Shown here piece by piece: positions 23,340 through 34,500 of a DNA stretch of 64,000 nucleotides. Under the pieces are notes generated by a model, which was not told where the DNA came from, did no database searches, and saw nothing but the letters and a program-made list of their open reading frames with translations. The translations under genes and the position numbers were made by a program. How positions within the stretch are numbered: the stretch's first letter is position 1; each line of letters starts with the position of its first letter. The stretch is from Ophiosphaerella korrae (taxonomy: Eukaryota; Ascomycota; Dothideomycetes; Pleosporales; Phaeosphaeriaceae): NCBI GenBank assembly GCA_028456385.1, contig JALNQF010000018.1, positions 310,001 through 374,000 of the forward strand, written 5' to 3'.

Positions 23340-24954
23340 AATGTGTTTGAACAATTACCACATTTTAGCCTCGAGCATTGCATCGTTGGCGTTATCTCAG
23401 GCATGTCGATTCGCACATACCGTGGCAGGTGATGCCAATGCGAGCATTACCGGGCCTCGGCTATATCCGAAAAGCATCTCTTATGTTTTTTCCTTTGTGC
23501 ATTTACCTTTATCTACTTCGCCCATCGTCCGACGTTGGTGGCGTATTTGGCCCACAGTCTGTGTTTAATGACTGGACAGGGTCGGTTTACTTTCTTCTCT
23601 TGTTCCTTGTTCTGGGTATGACGGGTTATGATGATACGGTTGCATGTGCCCACAATGTCTTACCTTATCTCATTCAGTAATTGGAGGGCAGGCAGGTTAA
23701 ACCTACTCACCTCCTGACACATCGAGACAGCAGTCTCGTGGTGGGCTGCCCTTTTTGTACACTTGGGCATACGTTGGCAGGCGTTGCTCGATCATATTGC
23801 TTCTCTTCTCAGTCCGCGGCGTGGCGTAGCACACTGCGTTTCCTGCTTCTAATCCTCTCCATCTCCTTTATCACGACGGTATAACGAATATTACGATGGG
23901 CCGGTGGGCTACGGGCTCTTACGGTTCGGGTAGTCGGAGTCTTACGACGACCAACGACGGCCTGAGCGTAACGGACCACTCCCTAATCTCTTGACACATG
24001 GCGGGCTGCTCCAGCACGGGTTGCTTCCAGATGGACGAGTCGAGGCGTTGAAAGACGGCTGGTATCTTGTGGGCAAGACGGAGCTGGAGCACGTCAGCTA
24101 GTTATAAATGAATGGAACCAAGTCAAATTCCGAACCGTGTGCCATGTAAGCTGCAGTGCATGTCTTTTCCGCACAGCCGTGCCGTAAATGTTTCGTAGCG
24201 TGTCGTGCACAGGCGTGAGCACCATTAGTGCCCTCCAGCGTTCCATGGCCCTTACCACCAAGTCCGACGCCTCATCCAGCGCCGCCAGGGCGCCCCTCTG
24301 CCAAATTCTGCCAAAAAGCCTGGCCAACACATGCCTCCAGCAAGTCAAATCACGGACAACCCAGCACGAGCAAAATTCGAAGAAGAAGGCAGCTGCCCCA
24401 ACAAGCCATCCCCATCCCTTTCAATTCCTCACACACAAAGAAAAATTTCCGGAACACCCGCTCCCCGGCCTCAAACTTTCGCGCCCCCCCCCCGCCCCCC
24501 GCCCAGTTGAGACGGGGCGAAATGCGGCATGCAAGCACCTACCCTGCCCTGTCATCCACTGCTCCACGACGCGTCGCGTGAGACGCGTTTTTTTCCCACT
24601 TAGTTGCCTGATCGGGCTAGGCGCGGCGCGGTGGACGTCGCGCCTTGATGGTGGGAGGATGGATTAGCGAGCGCGCGACTAGGTGAGTGCTTGTAACGGT
24701 GGGTTGGGAGGGCATAGTTCTGGCACCAAAGTGGTTGCTGGGTGTGGTGGGCTGAGCGGACCGGTGAGAAACGCGCACGGGACGGTGGGGTGTGTGTTGT
24801 GCACGCGAGCGTGTGGTTTTTGGTTCTTGCGGCCGCTTTTGCCGGGGCTTCTTTGTTTGTGTGGTGGTGGGTTGGGCTGACCTGCTTGCAGGACGATATT
24901 GGATTTTAGGTGCGGGCGATTCCCGTGTGCGAGGGTCAAAGAAGGAGAGGCTGG

Positions 24955-24956
<2 letters not shown>
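23340..24956. other. Intergenic, no gene recognised
   Basis: The first part is the 3' side of the preceding gene. A short C-rich run (24484-24508) lies before the giant G tract. GC-rich open frames in 24188-24667 have no motif support. Confidence 0.45.
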
Positions 24957-24989
<33 letters not shown>

Positions 24990-25002
24990 GGGGGGGGGGG
25001 GT

Positions 25003-25079
<77 letters not shown>
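24957..25079 (+). repeat. Giant poly-G tract
   Basis: 123 bases of G interrupted only by T at 24989 and 25002. The runs are 32, 12 and 77 consecutive G. Immediately downstream it frays into GGTGGT. The long open frames through it (poly-glycine or poly-proline) are artefacts of the homopolymer. Such a tract can form G-quadruplexes, and its exact length is unlikely to be reliable in an assembly. Confidence 0.95.
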
Positions 25080-25080
<1 letters not shown>

Positions 25081-25610
25081 GGTGGTATTGTTGGGCTGCG
25101 ATTTCCTGCCTGAGCTGCATCTGGTCGCTGGTTTGTTGCTATCAGCTGCTCGTCGCCGTTTGCCTTGCATTGCTCTAGCTAAGGCCGGAGAACCCTTGTG
25201 GGACATGCTGATCATGCTGATATTGATGGCGTGCAGGCCTATCATCAACTTGTCGTCCCCTTGTTTTCGTAGGCTTCTCCTTGGAATTATTTGCCGTACG
25301 AAGGGTTACACGAGGGCTTCCGAAGCATTGTTAGGCCCCGCTTTGGACATTCCATCTCACAGTAATCTGGTCATTGCCCAAAGCCTAGAGCATGTTGCTG
25401 GTACAAACCGGGTCATCAATAGAATTGTTTATCTCATACAATTATTCGGGTCTGACTCAGAGCTCAGGCCTTGCCGTCCTCTCCAAAACAAATCCTCACG
25501 TTATCAAACGAGAGCTAAATATATGGGTGCCTTTTTCTTAATTTGGAGTAGCTGAGACTTTGCTTTTTTGAGCTAATTCAGACGTACCTCAAACGACTAC
25601 ACCACAAGAA
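25080..25610. other. Intergenic after G tract
   Basis: Promoter and leader of the 2EXR-like gene. A frame opened by the G tract continues to 25555 but is not believed to be coding. Confidence 0.4.
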
Positions 25611-26420
25611 ATGCACAGCCCTATAGTGAAACCCAGAAACGCACGGTGCTTCCTGCTCGAGCTCCCTCGAGAGCTACGAGAGTTGATTTACGATGATGCA
25701 TTGTATCTTGACGAAGGAATTTCAGTCCGCATCAGCACAAATAAACTGTCCCTTCCAATATACAGCCCTGGGAAGCGGGTGCTCGAGGGCCCAATCACAT
25801 GGAAGCAAACTTCAGGAAACAACCTAAGATTTACATGTCGCCAACTCCGACATGAGACCCAGGAATCCATCATCAGAGTGAATCCAAAAATAGCATTGTA
25901 TTGCCTGGGTTCCCAAATCCCAAGCTCGCATGCACTGAATGCCTACCTTGGGCAAATCAGTGACGCTGCCGTCGCTCAATTGAAGAAGGTAGCAGTAAAC
26001 GCAAGACCAAATATGGAAGCAAGCGAGAGGCGAGCTCTCTCGTGGGACGAAGGACTCGGACTGTTACACAGCTTCGTGCCAATATGTTTGGCCCACCCCC
26101 ACATTCATGTTGTCGTCCGGCTCTACATGTTCTTGTGCTGGCCAGACGGTAATTGGCTCGGTCCTTCTCTTGCGATCAAGGAGGCTATCAGGGGACCTGA
26201 TAGTGTTCCGCCAAATTTGCGGGGCTTGCAAATGTACACTCGCGGTGGGCCGATTAGGGCTGCAGAGCTGCGCGCCCTACCACCGAATTTAACGTTCTCG
26301 GAATCGGCGCAGGATGTTTTCCCTCGGAGGTCTATCTTTGGAAATAACTGGGGATATCGGATCCCATTTCGCTCGGAGAACTTGGCATTTGCTGAACGGA
26401 TGTGGGAAGACGGGTATTGA
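25611..26420 (+). CDS. 2EXR/F-box-like fungal protein
   Basis: Single exon, 269 residues. The N-terminal motif FLLELPRELRELIYDDAL matches the LPxELRxxIY pattern of the fungal 2EXR (F-box-like) domain, common in expanded families of unknown function. It is followed by TCRQLRHETQESIIRVNPKI, the usual CRQLRxE box. The remainder has no further motif, signal peptide or membrane helix. These proteins may act in SCF-like complexes or simply be lineage-expanded. The ATG is the first in frame, after an AT-rich leader. The gene is intact. Confidence 0.7.
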   Translation: MHSPIVKPRNARCFLLELPRELRELIYDDALYLDEGISVRISTNKLSLPIYSPGKRVLEGPITWKQTSGNNLRFTCRQLRHETQESIIRVNPKIALYCLGSQIPSSHALNAYLGQISDAAVAQLKKVAVNARPNMEASERRALSWDEGLGLLHSFVPICLAHPHIHVVVRLYMFLCWPDGNWLGPSLAIKEAIRGPDSVPPNLRGLQMYTRGGPIRAAELRALPPNLTFSESAQDVFPRRSIFGNNWGYRIPFRSENLAFAERMWEDGY

Positions 26421-26788
26421 GATAGGGAGTTGATAGATCTGGGGATGGAGTTTCGGCATTTGAATTAGGTCACACATTTGACCGATGTATTCTCAGGAAA
26501 CTAAACTAATGGGGGTGAGTCATACGCCGACTGGCTGACTGATATTCTGAACTAGAAACGCTGATACATTCGAGATAGCGAAAGTGCAGTTTACTAACAA
26601 ATCAATCATGGTGGGTATAATCAGCGACGAATGAAAAAAACCCCGTCATCTGCTTTGCCAAGCAGAAAACGCACGTATTGACAAAGTAAAATCTAACTAC
26701 CCAAGATGGACAATCAACTACATCACAACACTGTAACATTTACAAACTAAGCAATTTTCCGCCCCGCCTCATCCCAGCTCGGGCAGCC
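26421..26788. other. Intergenic, convergent 3' regions
   Basis: About 370 bp between convergent genes. AT-rich, probably both terminators. Nothing else seen. Confidence 0.45.
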
Positions 26789-27781
26789 TTATTGTTTGCT
26801 CCCAGTATTGCTTGTCGTGTTCATATTCCCAGAACAAAGATCAACCACCATATCGCCATAATACTCCTCATGACAAGCTAAACTAGGCTCTCCTCCCCTC
26901 GTCCTGTCAAAGCTGTATATATCCTCGCACAATTGCGCCGCGCCACAATGGATCGGTTTACATTTCAACACTTCAGTACCATTCGAATACGTCTGGGTAA
27001 CGGTGTTGTTCGTGAAGGTGACTGAGATGCCATTACGATACCCGGGGCACTTCTCAGCCTTGGCCTGGTAGTGCGATTTGGTGGCGCTGTGGTCCGTAAG
27101 TTTCGCTGCGTCGACCATGTCCAAGCCGAACGTGGCGGGGGATCTCAGCGGATCGGCGCAGTCCAAGTTGGAAATGTCGTAGTTCAACCGAAAGAACTTG
27201 TCCCCGCGCACGCTGTCTTTTGTCAACGCATACTCGACTTGCAAGATGTCTGTGAAGTTGCCCGCGGTTCGCGTTATCTTCATCGAGATGCCCTGGCCAG
27301 CGAGTTTGTCGTCTGACGCGCAGTACAAATCCTCGTTTGGGTTAGCAGTCTTCTTCGCGCAGGTAATGCGGTATGGCTCGCTGTATGAGCCGTAGGCGTC
27401 GATAGTGTGCACTACTTCTTCTTGCGGTGTCCCCCAGCCTTTGTCTTTCGCCGGGCGCCCACCGAGGGAAAAGCCTCCGATCGAATAGAGATAGAAAGTC
27501 TCTCCGCAGTGGTTGTGAATTATAACCTTGCCGAACGTATGGCCATTTTCTTTGACCCACCCATATGACGAGTTCTGGGTCGGCAATGCAGATGATGACG
27601 GGGCAAGAGACGAGACTGTCGAGGTGGGCTGGGTGAGAGGCTTGGGGCTTGGGAAAGGCCACACGGTCAGCAAAGTCGATGGCACAGCCGGTGCCGCTGA
27701 TGCTGCTTCGATGCCTCCGTTTACAAAGGCCGATATAGTAAGCGAGACCGCGACAAAGCAGTGTGTGAAACGCAAGATCAT
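26789..27781 (-). CDS. Secreted BYS1/thaumatin-like protein
   Basis: 330 residues on one exon. I start at the ATG at 27781-27779, because upstream codons have no ATG and this start opens directly into a signal peptide (MILRFTHCFVAVSLTISAFV). A Ser/Pro/Thr-rich linker follows (about 35-70), then KVIIHNHCGETFYLYSIGG, which matches the N-terminal strand of the BYS1-like extracellular family (PF04681-type). Eight or more cysteines and several NxS/T sites (NNT, NGT, NTT) in the mature part fit an extracellular disulfide-bonded glycoprotein. The role is unknown; such proteins are often host-associated or wall-associated. The C-terminus (NMNTTSNTGSKQ) is hydrophilic, so no GPI anchor is evident. Confidence 0.75.
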   Translation of the reverse strand: MILRFTHCFVAVSLTISAFVNGGIEAASAAPAVPSTLLTVWPFPSPKPLTQPTSTVSSLAPSSSALPTQNSSYGWVKENGHTFGKVIIHNHCGETFYLYSIGGFSLGGRPAKDKGWGTPQEEVVHTIDAYGSYSEPYRITCAKKTANPNEDLYCASDDKLAGQGISMKITRTAGNFTDILQVEYALTKDSVRGDKFFRLNYDISNLDCADPLRSPATFGLDMVDAAKLTDHSATKSHYQAKAEKCPGYRNGISVTFTNNTVTQTYSNGTEVLKCKPIHCGAAQLCEDIYSFDRTRGGEPSLACHEEYYGDMVVDLCSGNMNTTSNTGSKQ

Positions 27782-28739
27782 GCTACAATAGCTGTCGTAA
27801 TGTAGAAGAATACTTTGGGAGTACAAGAACGTTGGGAAATGAATGATGTGTTGTAGGGAACTAGACCTTGAGGAGTACTTTGAAGGTGTGAATCCGGAAT
27901 AGGAGTTGGGTAGCTTTTAAAGGCAAAGCTTTATGACACGAACGAGACCAAAATCCTGATCCGACACTCATTGCAACTCACTTAAATATCGTTGACACAA
28001 TATTTTAGTCTAAGTAGTTGGGGAACATCCTCTCTTATCCATGACTGATGTGTTCTCGAAATAGCTCTTCTTTCAGTTGCTCGATGACGGGCAACTAAGA
28101 TCAGCATTCGACGTCAGGACTTCTTGTCGCAAATTTCCCACGTCTACAAGCAGTTATTTCTGAGTTGAATGGTACCGTGGGGGGTCGTGTAATGTGTGAG
28201 GCGGCTAAATTGTTTGGCAGGAATGACACATGGACCTCGGGATGCTTGGCTATCAAAGTGGTTGAGTCAGATAGCGCATCATGTGTTCGACAACTTTATC
28301 ACTTCTTGTTCCACTTATACGCCCTAAAGACTGCATACATCATTCGAAGACTTTCCAATACTTATTTCAACATACTCAAAGTACATGCTCGTAAAGATAA
28401 GGAAGGCATATTTATTCACCATCTGATCTAGTTCCTCATATTCTCACTCAAGCCTTTTCTTTACTAGTTTGCGGAAATGGGCTGCACGTCATTTGTGAAT
28501 GACCATACTCCTTGCGAGTTTACGCAATGGACGACAGCTTTTCGAGCTACATCAGTTCTTCGCGTCGACGTGGGTACGTTTTGATTCGTGGATCCTTGAA
28601 TTTTTGCGCCTCGGACGTTCAGATAGGCCCCGCCCAAATCATCAGTTCCAGTTGGATATTCAACAATCACCGAGTATGCAGCCGCTCCCGAAACTGCATT
28701 TAAGGTATTAAGCTAATAGACTCTTAGGAGGCTCTATAA
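27782..28739. other. Intergenic, becoming AT-rich
   Basis: Left part is the promoter of the secreted protein gene. No gene is recognised. From about 28690 composition shifts sharply to A+T at the edge of the RIP-affected repeat copy. Confidence 0.45.
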
Positions 28740-29069
28740 CACTATGTCTAGCCTTACTTATATAGCTATTATTACGTTTCTTCTTTTTACCTAATTATTA
28801 ATAAGTTAAACTAATAACGAGCTTGTTCTTGTATTTACCTCTACTACCTATTTTTTAGAGTATATACGTCTTCTAGATCTTCTTTAATATTATTAACTAA
28901 TATCGCGGCTTACTATAGATAAAGAGATACTAAACTTTTAGCGCCCTTAATATTAATTTTAGTATTATAGTTCGTAGTATGTAGGTTAAGCTTGCTTGGA
29001 TTAGTTGTAGTAGATAGTCTAACTCTAAGTAAGAGTACAAACTTCTTATTCTTAGATATTTCTCCCTAG

Positions 29070-29350
29070 TAATGTTAAGAGGTAGCTGAAAGACAATAGT
29101 ACTTGCCGTAGGCCACAGGAGATAGTGAAGGGATGACAGATAGTATTCGATAGTACTACTAATATCTAAGGGAGAATAATACTTGCTTTACTCTCTTTGC
29201 AAGTATCGAGCCTTTTATGCGCCTGTGTAGCGCATCGGCCCCGCTTTGGATTACAACTATACAATGTTATGATCTTTGGTGTATCGGCCCCGCCCCCTCA
29301 ACTTGTACCAGAATTCACGAGAGTCTCGAGTGTTCGGAGAACCTTCGTTA
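29070..29350. mobile_element. Nested insertion in repeat copy 1
   Basis: Copy 2 reads straight through from TTCTCCGCGGTGAGGAC to TGTAGGCATT, while copy 1 is interrupted at the matching point (TTCTCCCTAGTAA) by about 280 bp before homology resumes (GTAAGGATAATCCCGTAGG). The insert has a less AT-rich core with two CGGCCCCGC-type boxes (29239 and 29288). No ORF or clear terminal repeat, so the class is unknown. Confidence 0.55.
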
Positions 29351-29640
29351 CAAGTAAGGATAATCCCGTAGGCATTTAAAATGCAGAAACAACGTTAGTA
29401 ATTAGGTAGTTTATAGAGAGGACACAATTATTTAGCGTACTAAGTAGATCTTAGAGTCTATAACTACCTTTTATCCTAATATGCGCTAATAGAATTATAA
29501 CAACAAGACTATAGCGTTAATAGCTAACTAATAAGCCTCTATATCGTAGGTAGTAGTAGATATTCCTAATTAGTACTTTATGCGTTAGAACTACTCCCTA
29601 TTATGCTAAGTAGCTTTGCTAGTAGCTTCGCACATAGACA

Positions 29641-29660
29641 AGTAGTGTTTAAACACTACT
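29641..29660. promoter_or_regulatory. Perfect 20-bp palindrome upstream of the AT-hook gene
   Basis: AGTAGTGTTTAAACACTACT is a perfect palindrome about 380 bp before the ATG at 30041. The corresponding place in copy 2 (46057-46079) keeps an imperfect version (AGTAGTGTTC AAACATTG CTACT). Retention of symmetry in a mutated sequence could mark a protein-binding site, but RIP could also have improved the symmetry by chance. Confidence 0.35.
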
Positions 29661-30040
29661 ACTTAGTGTTTGCTAACGTGCTACGATTAATTAGCTAATC
29701 GTATACCTTTAAGCATGCGCTAAATCCTAGTAGTAGGCTATAGGTAGGAATATTGCTTATCTTTTAAAACATCTTTAGCTACTTTAGTGTTATCTTGGCT
29801 TCGTTGTCTTAGCGTCTTGTTATTAGTACTTTATAGCTTAGGACAATACTTATACCTTATTGTAGTCTGCCTCTGCTGCTTTAATATCCTATCGTATTCT
29901 CTATTGTTAGTACAAAAGTGCCTCCAAACCGCTGTGTTATACGTCTTAACTATTTGTATAGTTAACAAGCGACTATATTCTGCCTTTTAAAGACTATCGT
30001 TTTGAATTGAACTTTTCTCTTCTAGCCTGCTATAATCGCG

Positions 30041-30773
30041 ATGGCTAAAACAAGAATAGAACGAAAACGCGTGACCGGCCGAAAGACCGCAAGCGCTGCG
30101 CGGAAATCTACCCAGGGCCGCGCGATGCAAGGTGTGGCCAAGCCTACGCGACCGAGAGGCAGATCGGCTCGCCTGCAAGCTAGTAAGGGAGCTGTGGACA
30201 AGCCAAAGAATGATAGAGGCAGACCGCGCAAATTACGAATTGGAGAAGAGGTGGAGATGCTCGCGAAGGAGCGTACGAAAGCCACCTCTACGACCAAGAA
30301 GACCAGCAATAAACAGGAGAATGAGCTCATGGTGTCAAACCAGGCGAACACAACAACCGTGAACGAGGCTGGTGCTTATGGATTTCTCGCCATCAACAGT
30401 ATGAGCTCTCCCTAAGATAGGAAGGAGCCGCGAAGAGTGTGAGGAAATCGGAACGCATTGATGCCGCCCTTGATCCATTGTTAACTGCCCTAACCCCGTA
30501 ACAGTCATCACCTTCCTACGCCTAAGAGCAAGGCTCACAGCTAAAGAACAGAGTCAGAACCTTGGGATTGTGATGGCCGACCTTGGAAACTACACCACTA
30601 TAGCATCTAGGGTGCTTGGCCTTGGCGAACTCGAAGATATTGACTTCTGGAACGGAGCGGCTGCGGCGCGTAGTAGCCAAATACGGACTCGCGTTGTAGC
30701 TAGAAAAGAAAGGAGTAGACGGAAAATGGGACTTGGAGTTTGGCCCGGACATGGCGTGAGTGATTGCTGCTAG
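30041..30773 (+). CDS. Small basic AT-hook protein
   Basis: Two exons join in frame: 30041-30398 and 30505-30773 (intron GTATGA...CTAACCCC...ACAG), giving about 208 residues. A further intron starting at GTGAGT near 30757 is possible. The N-terminus is very basic (MAKTRIERKRVTGRKTASAA), with an AT-hook core RGRPRK at residues 59-64 and a related RPRGR at 38-42, indicating minor-groove DNA binding. The second exon has LGELEDIDFWNGAAAARSS and another basic run. A truncated relative starts at 46532 in repeat copy 2 (MAKT then a stop). The gene is not RIP-mutated, although its whole 5' flank is. Confidence 0.6.
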
Positions 30774-31517
30774 ATTTCATTCACGTGTAGATAGACTATG
30801 GGATTAACTCTCACTCGTGGATGAGCTTGGTGGAGTTTCAGCTAAGCAACCGCAGTGCCCAGTTATCTTCTCCCCCTCAACCTACTGCACTTGTGGGTAA
30901 CTATACGGATCGGGTACATTATCCCGACATTTTTTTTAGGCACACCGCCATAGGGGCATCGGCATTGGCTCCATTGCCGGGTTTTTTATGAAGCACATAG
31001 TGCTTATAGAGCTTCAATCCTTCACTTTAAGGAGCTATCTCTTAACATCTGACAACTCAAACCTGAATAAAACTTACGGGAAGGCACTAGATTTTGTTGA
31101 CTTTTTTGCCAAAGTCGCGTAAACACTATCTGATTCTAGAATAATAAGTGTTAGAAGGCTTCTCTATAGTGATTGTGGGTGGAATAACTTCAAAAAAAAA
31201 ATTGGTATATAAGATCCGGGCTTTGCTATTAGCGTTTGCGCAACCGGCTTGGGGCACATATAATATAGAATTCTTCGGCCGCCACCGGTAGCTCTAATTT
31301 CCCGGAGTAACTTGTGAAAACGGCCGCATGCAGCAACACTACGTACAGTTTAACCCTTCGCCACTCCAGCCCAATCCCAGCACTTTGTCTCGTGACCGTC
31401 AACGTCTTTTAAAGGGCTCTGAAGTAGAGATTAGGGCTAGTAATCCTCTAGATAGACATCGCCCACATGGACAGTCATTAATTAGATGGTCGCTCTTTTG
31501 CATTTAAAATAACGTAA
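30774..31517. other. Intergenic, nothing recognised
   Basis: Moderately AT-rich with short A and T runs (31192-31203). It lies between the 3' ends of the AT-hook gene and the helicase gene. Confidence 0.4.
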
Positions 31518-34500
31518 CTAAGCAAACTCAACCTCTAAGTCTTCCGCTCTACGGACCCCTTGGACAGGAGTATGATTATGACCTCCGATCGGCTCCTCGC
31601 ATTGCGGACATCGAGCTTCTTCCATTGGCATTCCACATTCCCCCACCGTGAACTGTGATTTCAATGGTAGTTAGTACTTTTGGGCCAAGTTTTCTAGAGG
31701 TCATAAACCGAGAGGGTCTTACAGGATGATTATTCCGACAATAATACCAATGACCTGTCCCCGAAAACTGCCTGGCCATAGCTCTATAAACTTCCCGCTT
31801 TTCCTCTGTCGTCACAAAACTATAAAAAGTCCCACCATTAACCAACCTTTTCGCCTTTTCAGCATCATCCCTCAGATATGTCAACGTGCCTGGATATCGC
31901 GAAAAGAGAGTTTCAAATTCCTCCAAGCTCTCCATCGCCAGCAGATGTGTCGAGGTTTCGGTAGTCTCGTCGATTGATTTGCCTTGTGCTCGGGAATTAC
32001 TCAGTGAGAGCATGGAGAATAATGCGTGGTAGATCCGCGCTTCTGCTTCTTGTTGTGGGAATTTGGCATTTCGACTGGAGCTTATGAGTGAGAGACATTT
32101 ATCCAGAAGCGCTTTGATCCGGGCTGCTACCTCACCGCGCAATGCCGAACGGATTCGTGAATCAATGGAGTTGTTACTGTAGATTGTGTCAAAATCCCAG
32201 AGGATGGCCCAGCCGAGGCGAAGACTGAAACATTCGCCGCGAAGTTGGAATCCAGTTTGGATGACCGACTCATCAAACTGGAGAGTATTTGTTGTTATGT
32301 TCGGCTGTCTCGCGACTGCAGTGGCGAGCATACTATTGACCCTCCCAAAGGGCTGCTCTGTCTTCGCCACAGATTTAGTGAAATTTTTGATATCTTTCTG
32401 GAGCCTTATTCCCTTTGCTTGGTACGCCTTCAGGGAACTTTTGACTTGACCCAAGTCTCTTAATTCGCCAAGTCCCTGCGACCACTCTTGCACGAACTCT
32501 TTTCTCTCACCCTCAACCTGAATCTCTCGTTTCTGAATCTCTTCCATCAACTCTGCACATTTTAAATTCGCCTGTGCAACAAACCTTCTGGTTGCTTCGT
32601 CCAGCAATGCTGTTTTAATGATTCGATTATAGCGGTCGACATCTCTAAGTGGCATGCGACACTCTGGGCATCCTTTAGGCGCACTCCCGGAAGTTACCAC
32701 CCGCGGCGACAATTTCGGGCCGACAATCTTGCCCGTTCGGGAGTCGGTGACATAGTGTTGGGTCAAGTCCATAATGCCATCAAGGGTGGAAACTGTGTAA
32801 AAGTGTCCGCAGGAGAGAAAGATTAATGGGTCTTCGTCAAGCTCTATTTCGCCGTATTTCGTGAACATGATAAAATCGACATGTTTTTCAAGGATATCCG
32901 GTGCACAGCAGATCCGGCAAAACTTAGAATCCGGACACAACTCCCCACAAGCCCCTGGACATTGATGTCCGCAAGATATCAGTTTCTTTTCGCAGCGAAG
33001 ATCGCAAGGAATGATATCACAGGGGACCGCGCATGGCATACTGCAGGGATCGCGCCGGTGACCACAACTCCATCCACATTGCTCTGCGCAAGGGGGACAC
33101 GGATCACTACACTTCTTGGGGCATCTGCTATGTCTGCAACGTACTTCACAAGGACGATCGCAGGGAGAACAGGGAGTGTCGGAATGGCATGGCTGATTGC
33201 AGCTGTGCGAGCAGGTTGTGAATAATCGTCCGCAGAGACTCTTGCAAGAACCGTGATCATCGGTGTGTATACAACTCCGGCACGGCTTCTGGCATTCGTG
33301 TCCGCAAGACAGGAGGCTGCCACACGGATGGGGGCATTCGATATCGTTCGTGTTTTCATGGCACGGTATCGTGATACTATGGCCACAGCCGGGCATTTCT
33401 CGTGCCACGAGCTGTTTGCATTTTACCCCGGCAAGATTCTTCACATGTTGGTATTCCACCTCTTTGGCCGTATGTCCACATGGAAGGACGACGTCCAGAA
33501 TCTTCTCGCTGCATTTCCCGCACGGAATATTGCATTTCTTCGAACACGAATGTCCACACTTCTTTACCCTTGTGCACAACGCCATACACTTAACCGCTTC
33601 ATGCAGCGCGTTGGAATGGCACTTGAGCGCGCAACTATGTCCGCAGCTTAATCTCATCCCGCATTTCTCCGCACATCCACCCTCTGGGGCATAGATGGCA
33701 AAGTCGTCAGGGGAAGAGACGTAGATTTTGTTATTGGGGTGACGGGAGTAGTGGAGCTCTAGTTTTGGACTGATATTGCCACTTTTTTCAAACAGTTGGA
33801 TGACAGATGACCACATTGGGGCGGAAGAGGAGGTTTTGGCGTTGCCAATTATGTACATACCATGTTTGGCGCGACTAGAAGTGAGAGATAAAGTTAATGA
33901 CTTATCATTGGATTCAAAGATGTAGAATAGAAACTTCATACACTTACCTCAAGAGAACGTTGATTCTGTTAGGCGTCTTGAGAAACCCGCAATTCTGATT
34001 TAGGTTGCTTCGTACCAGGGAGACTATAACGACAGTTGCCTCCTCACCCTGATGAACAAGTAGTGTGGGTATTTAGTTGCCTAAGACAAATGAGTCGCAA
34101 TTTCTCTTACCTGAAAATTGTCCACGCTAGCCATCCTCAACTCATCCACCAACTTCCCTTTTCTCAGCTGGTGCGGCGAATCCTTACTACCACCACCTTG
34201 TCTCTTATCCATATCAACCTCCGAGGCATCCAAATCCTCTAAATCTTTCTCCCCTATGATCAAGTCCACCAAATTTTCCAACATATCCCTCAATATCCTC
34301 AATTGCCCCATGTAAGGTGTCAAAACTGCAATTTCACCAGGCTTATACTTCCCTTGTCTGCAGAGATGTCTCACTAACGCCGTCACCATTTCTGCCTCCC
34401 ATATATTCGTCTTACTTTGCATCGGGTCTTCGGGATCACCGGCGTCCTCTATGTTGCGGTGGTCAAGCCAGTATAACCTACGTTTCATACCGGAAACTTC

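Larger units (their letters stand above)
28740..30090. repeat. Repeat copy 1, heavily RIP-like
   Basis: Very AT-rich (TTATA, CTAATTAG, TAGTAG throughout). It aligns by eye, in the same orientation, with 45450-46600: for example GATTAATTAGCTAATCG here against GATTAATTGGCTAATAG there, and GCTTATCTTTTAAAACATCT against GCTCATCTTTCAAAACATCT. Differences are mainly C-to-T and G-to-A in this copy. It ends with the start of the AT-hook gene at 30041, where base composition becomes normal abruptly. It contains a nested insertion at about 29070-29350. No intact frame remains upstream of 30041. Confidence 0.85.

Noticed and set aside
24617..25555. Long poly-glycine and poly-proline open frames across the G tract
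   Set aside because: They exist only because a G/C homopolymer contains no stops; no start context or family supports them.
31576..31730. Odd C-terminus of the helicase if read straight through
   Set aside because: An intron at 31722-31653 restores the normal RZ-type zinc-finger ending, so the straight reading is intronic.
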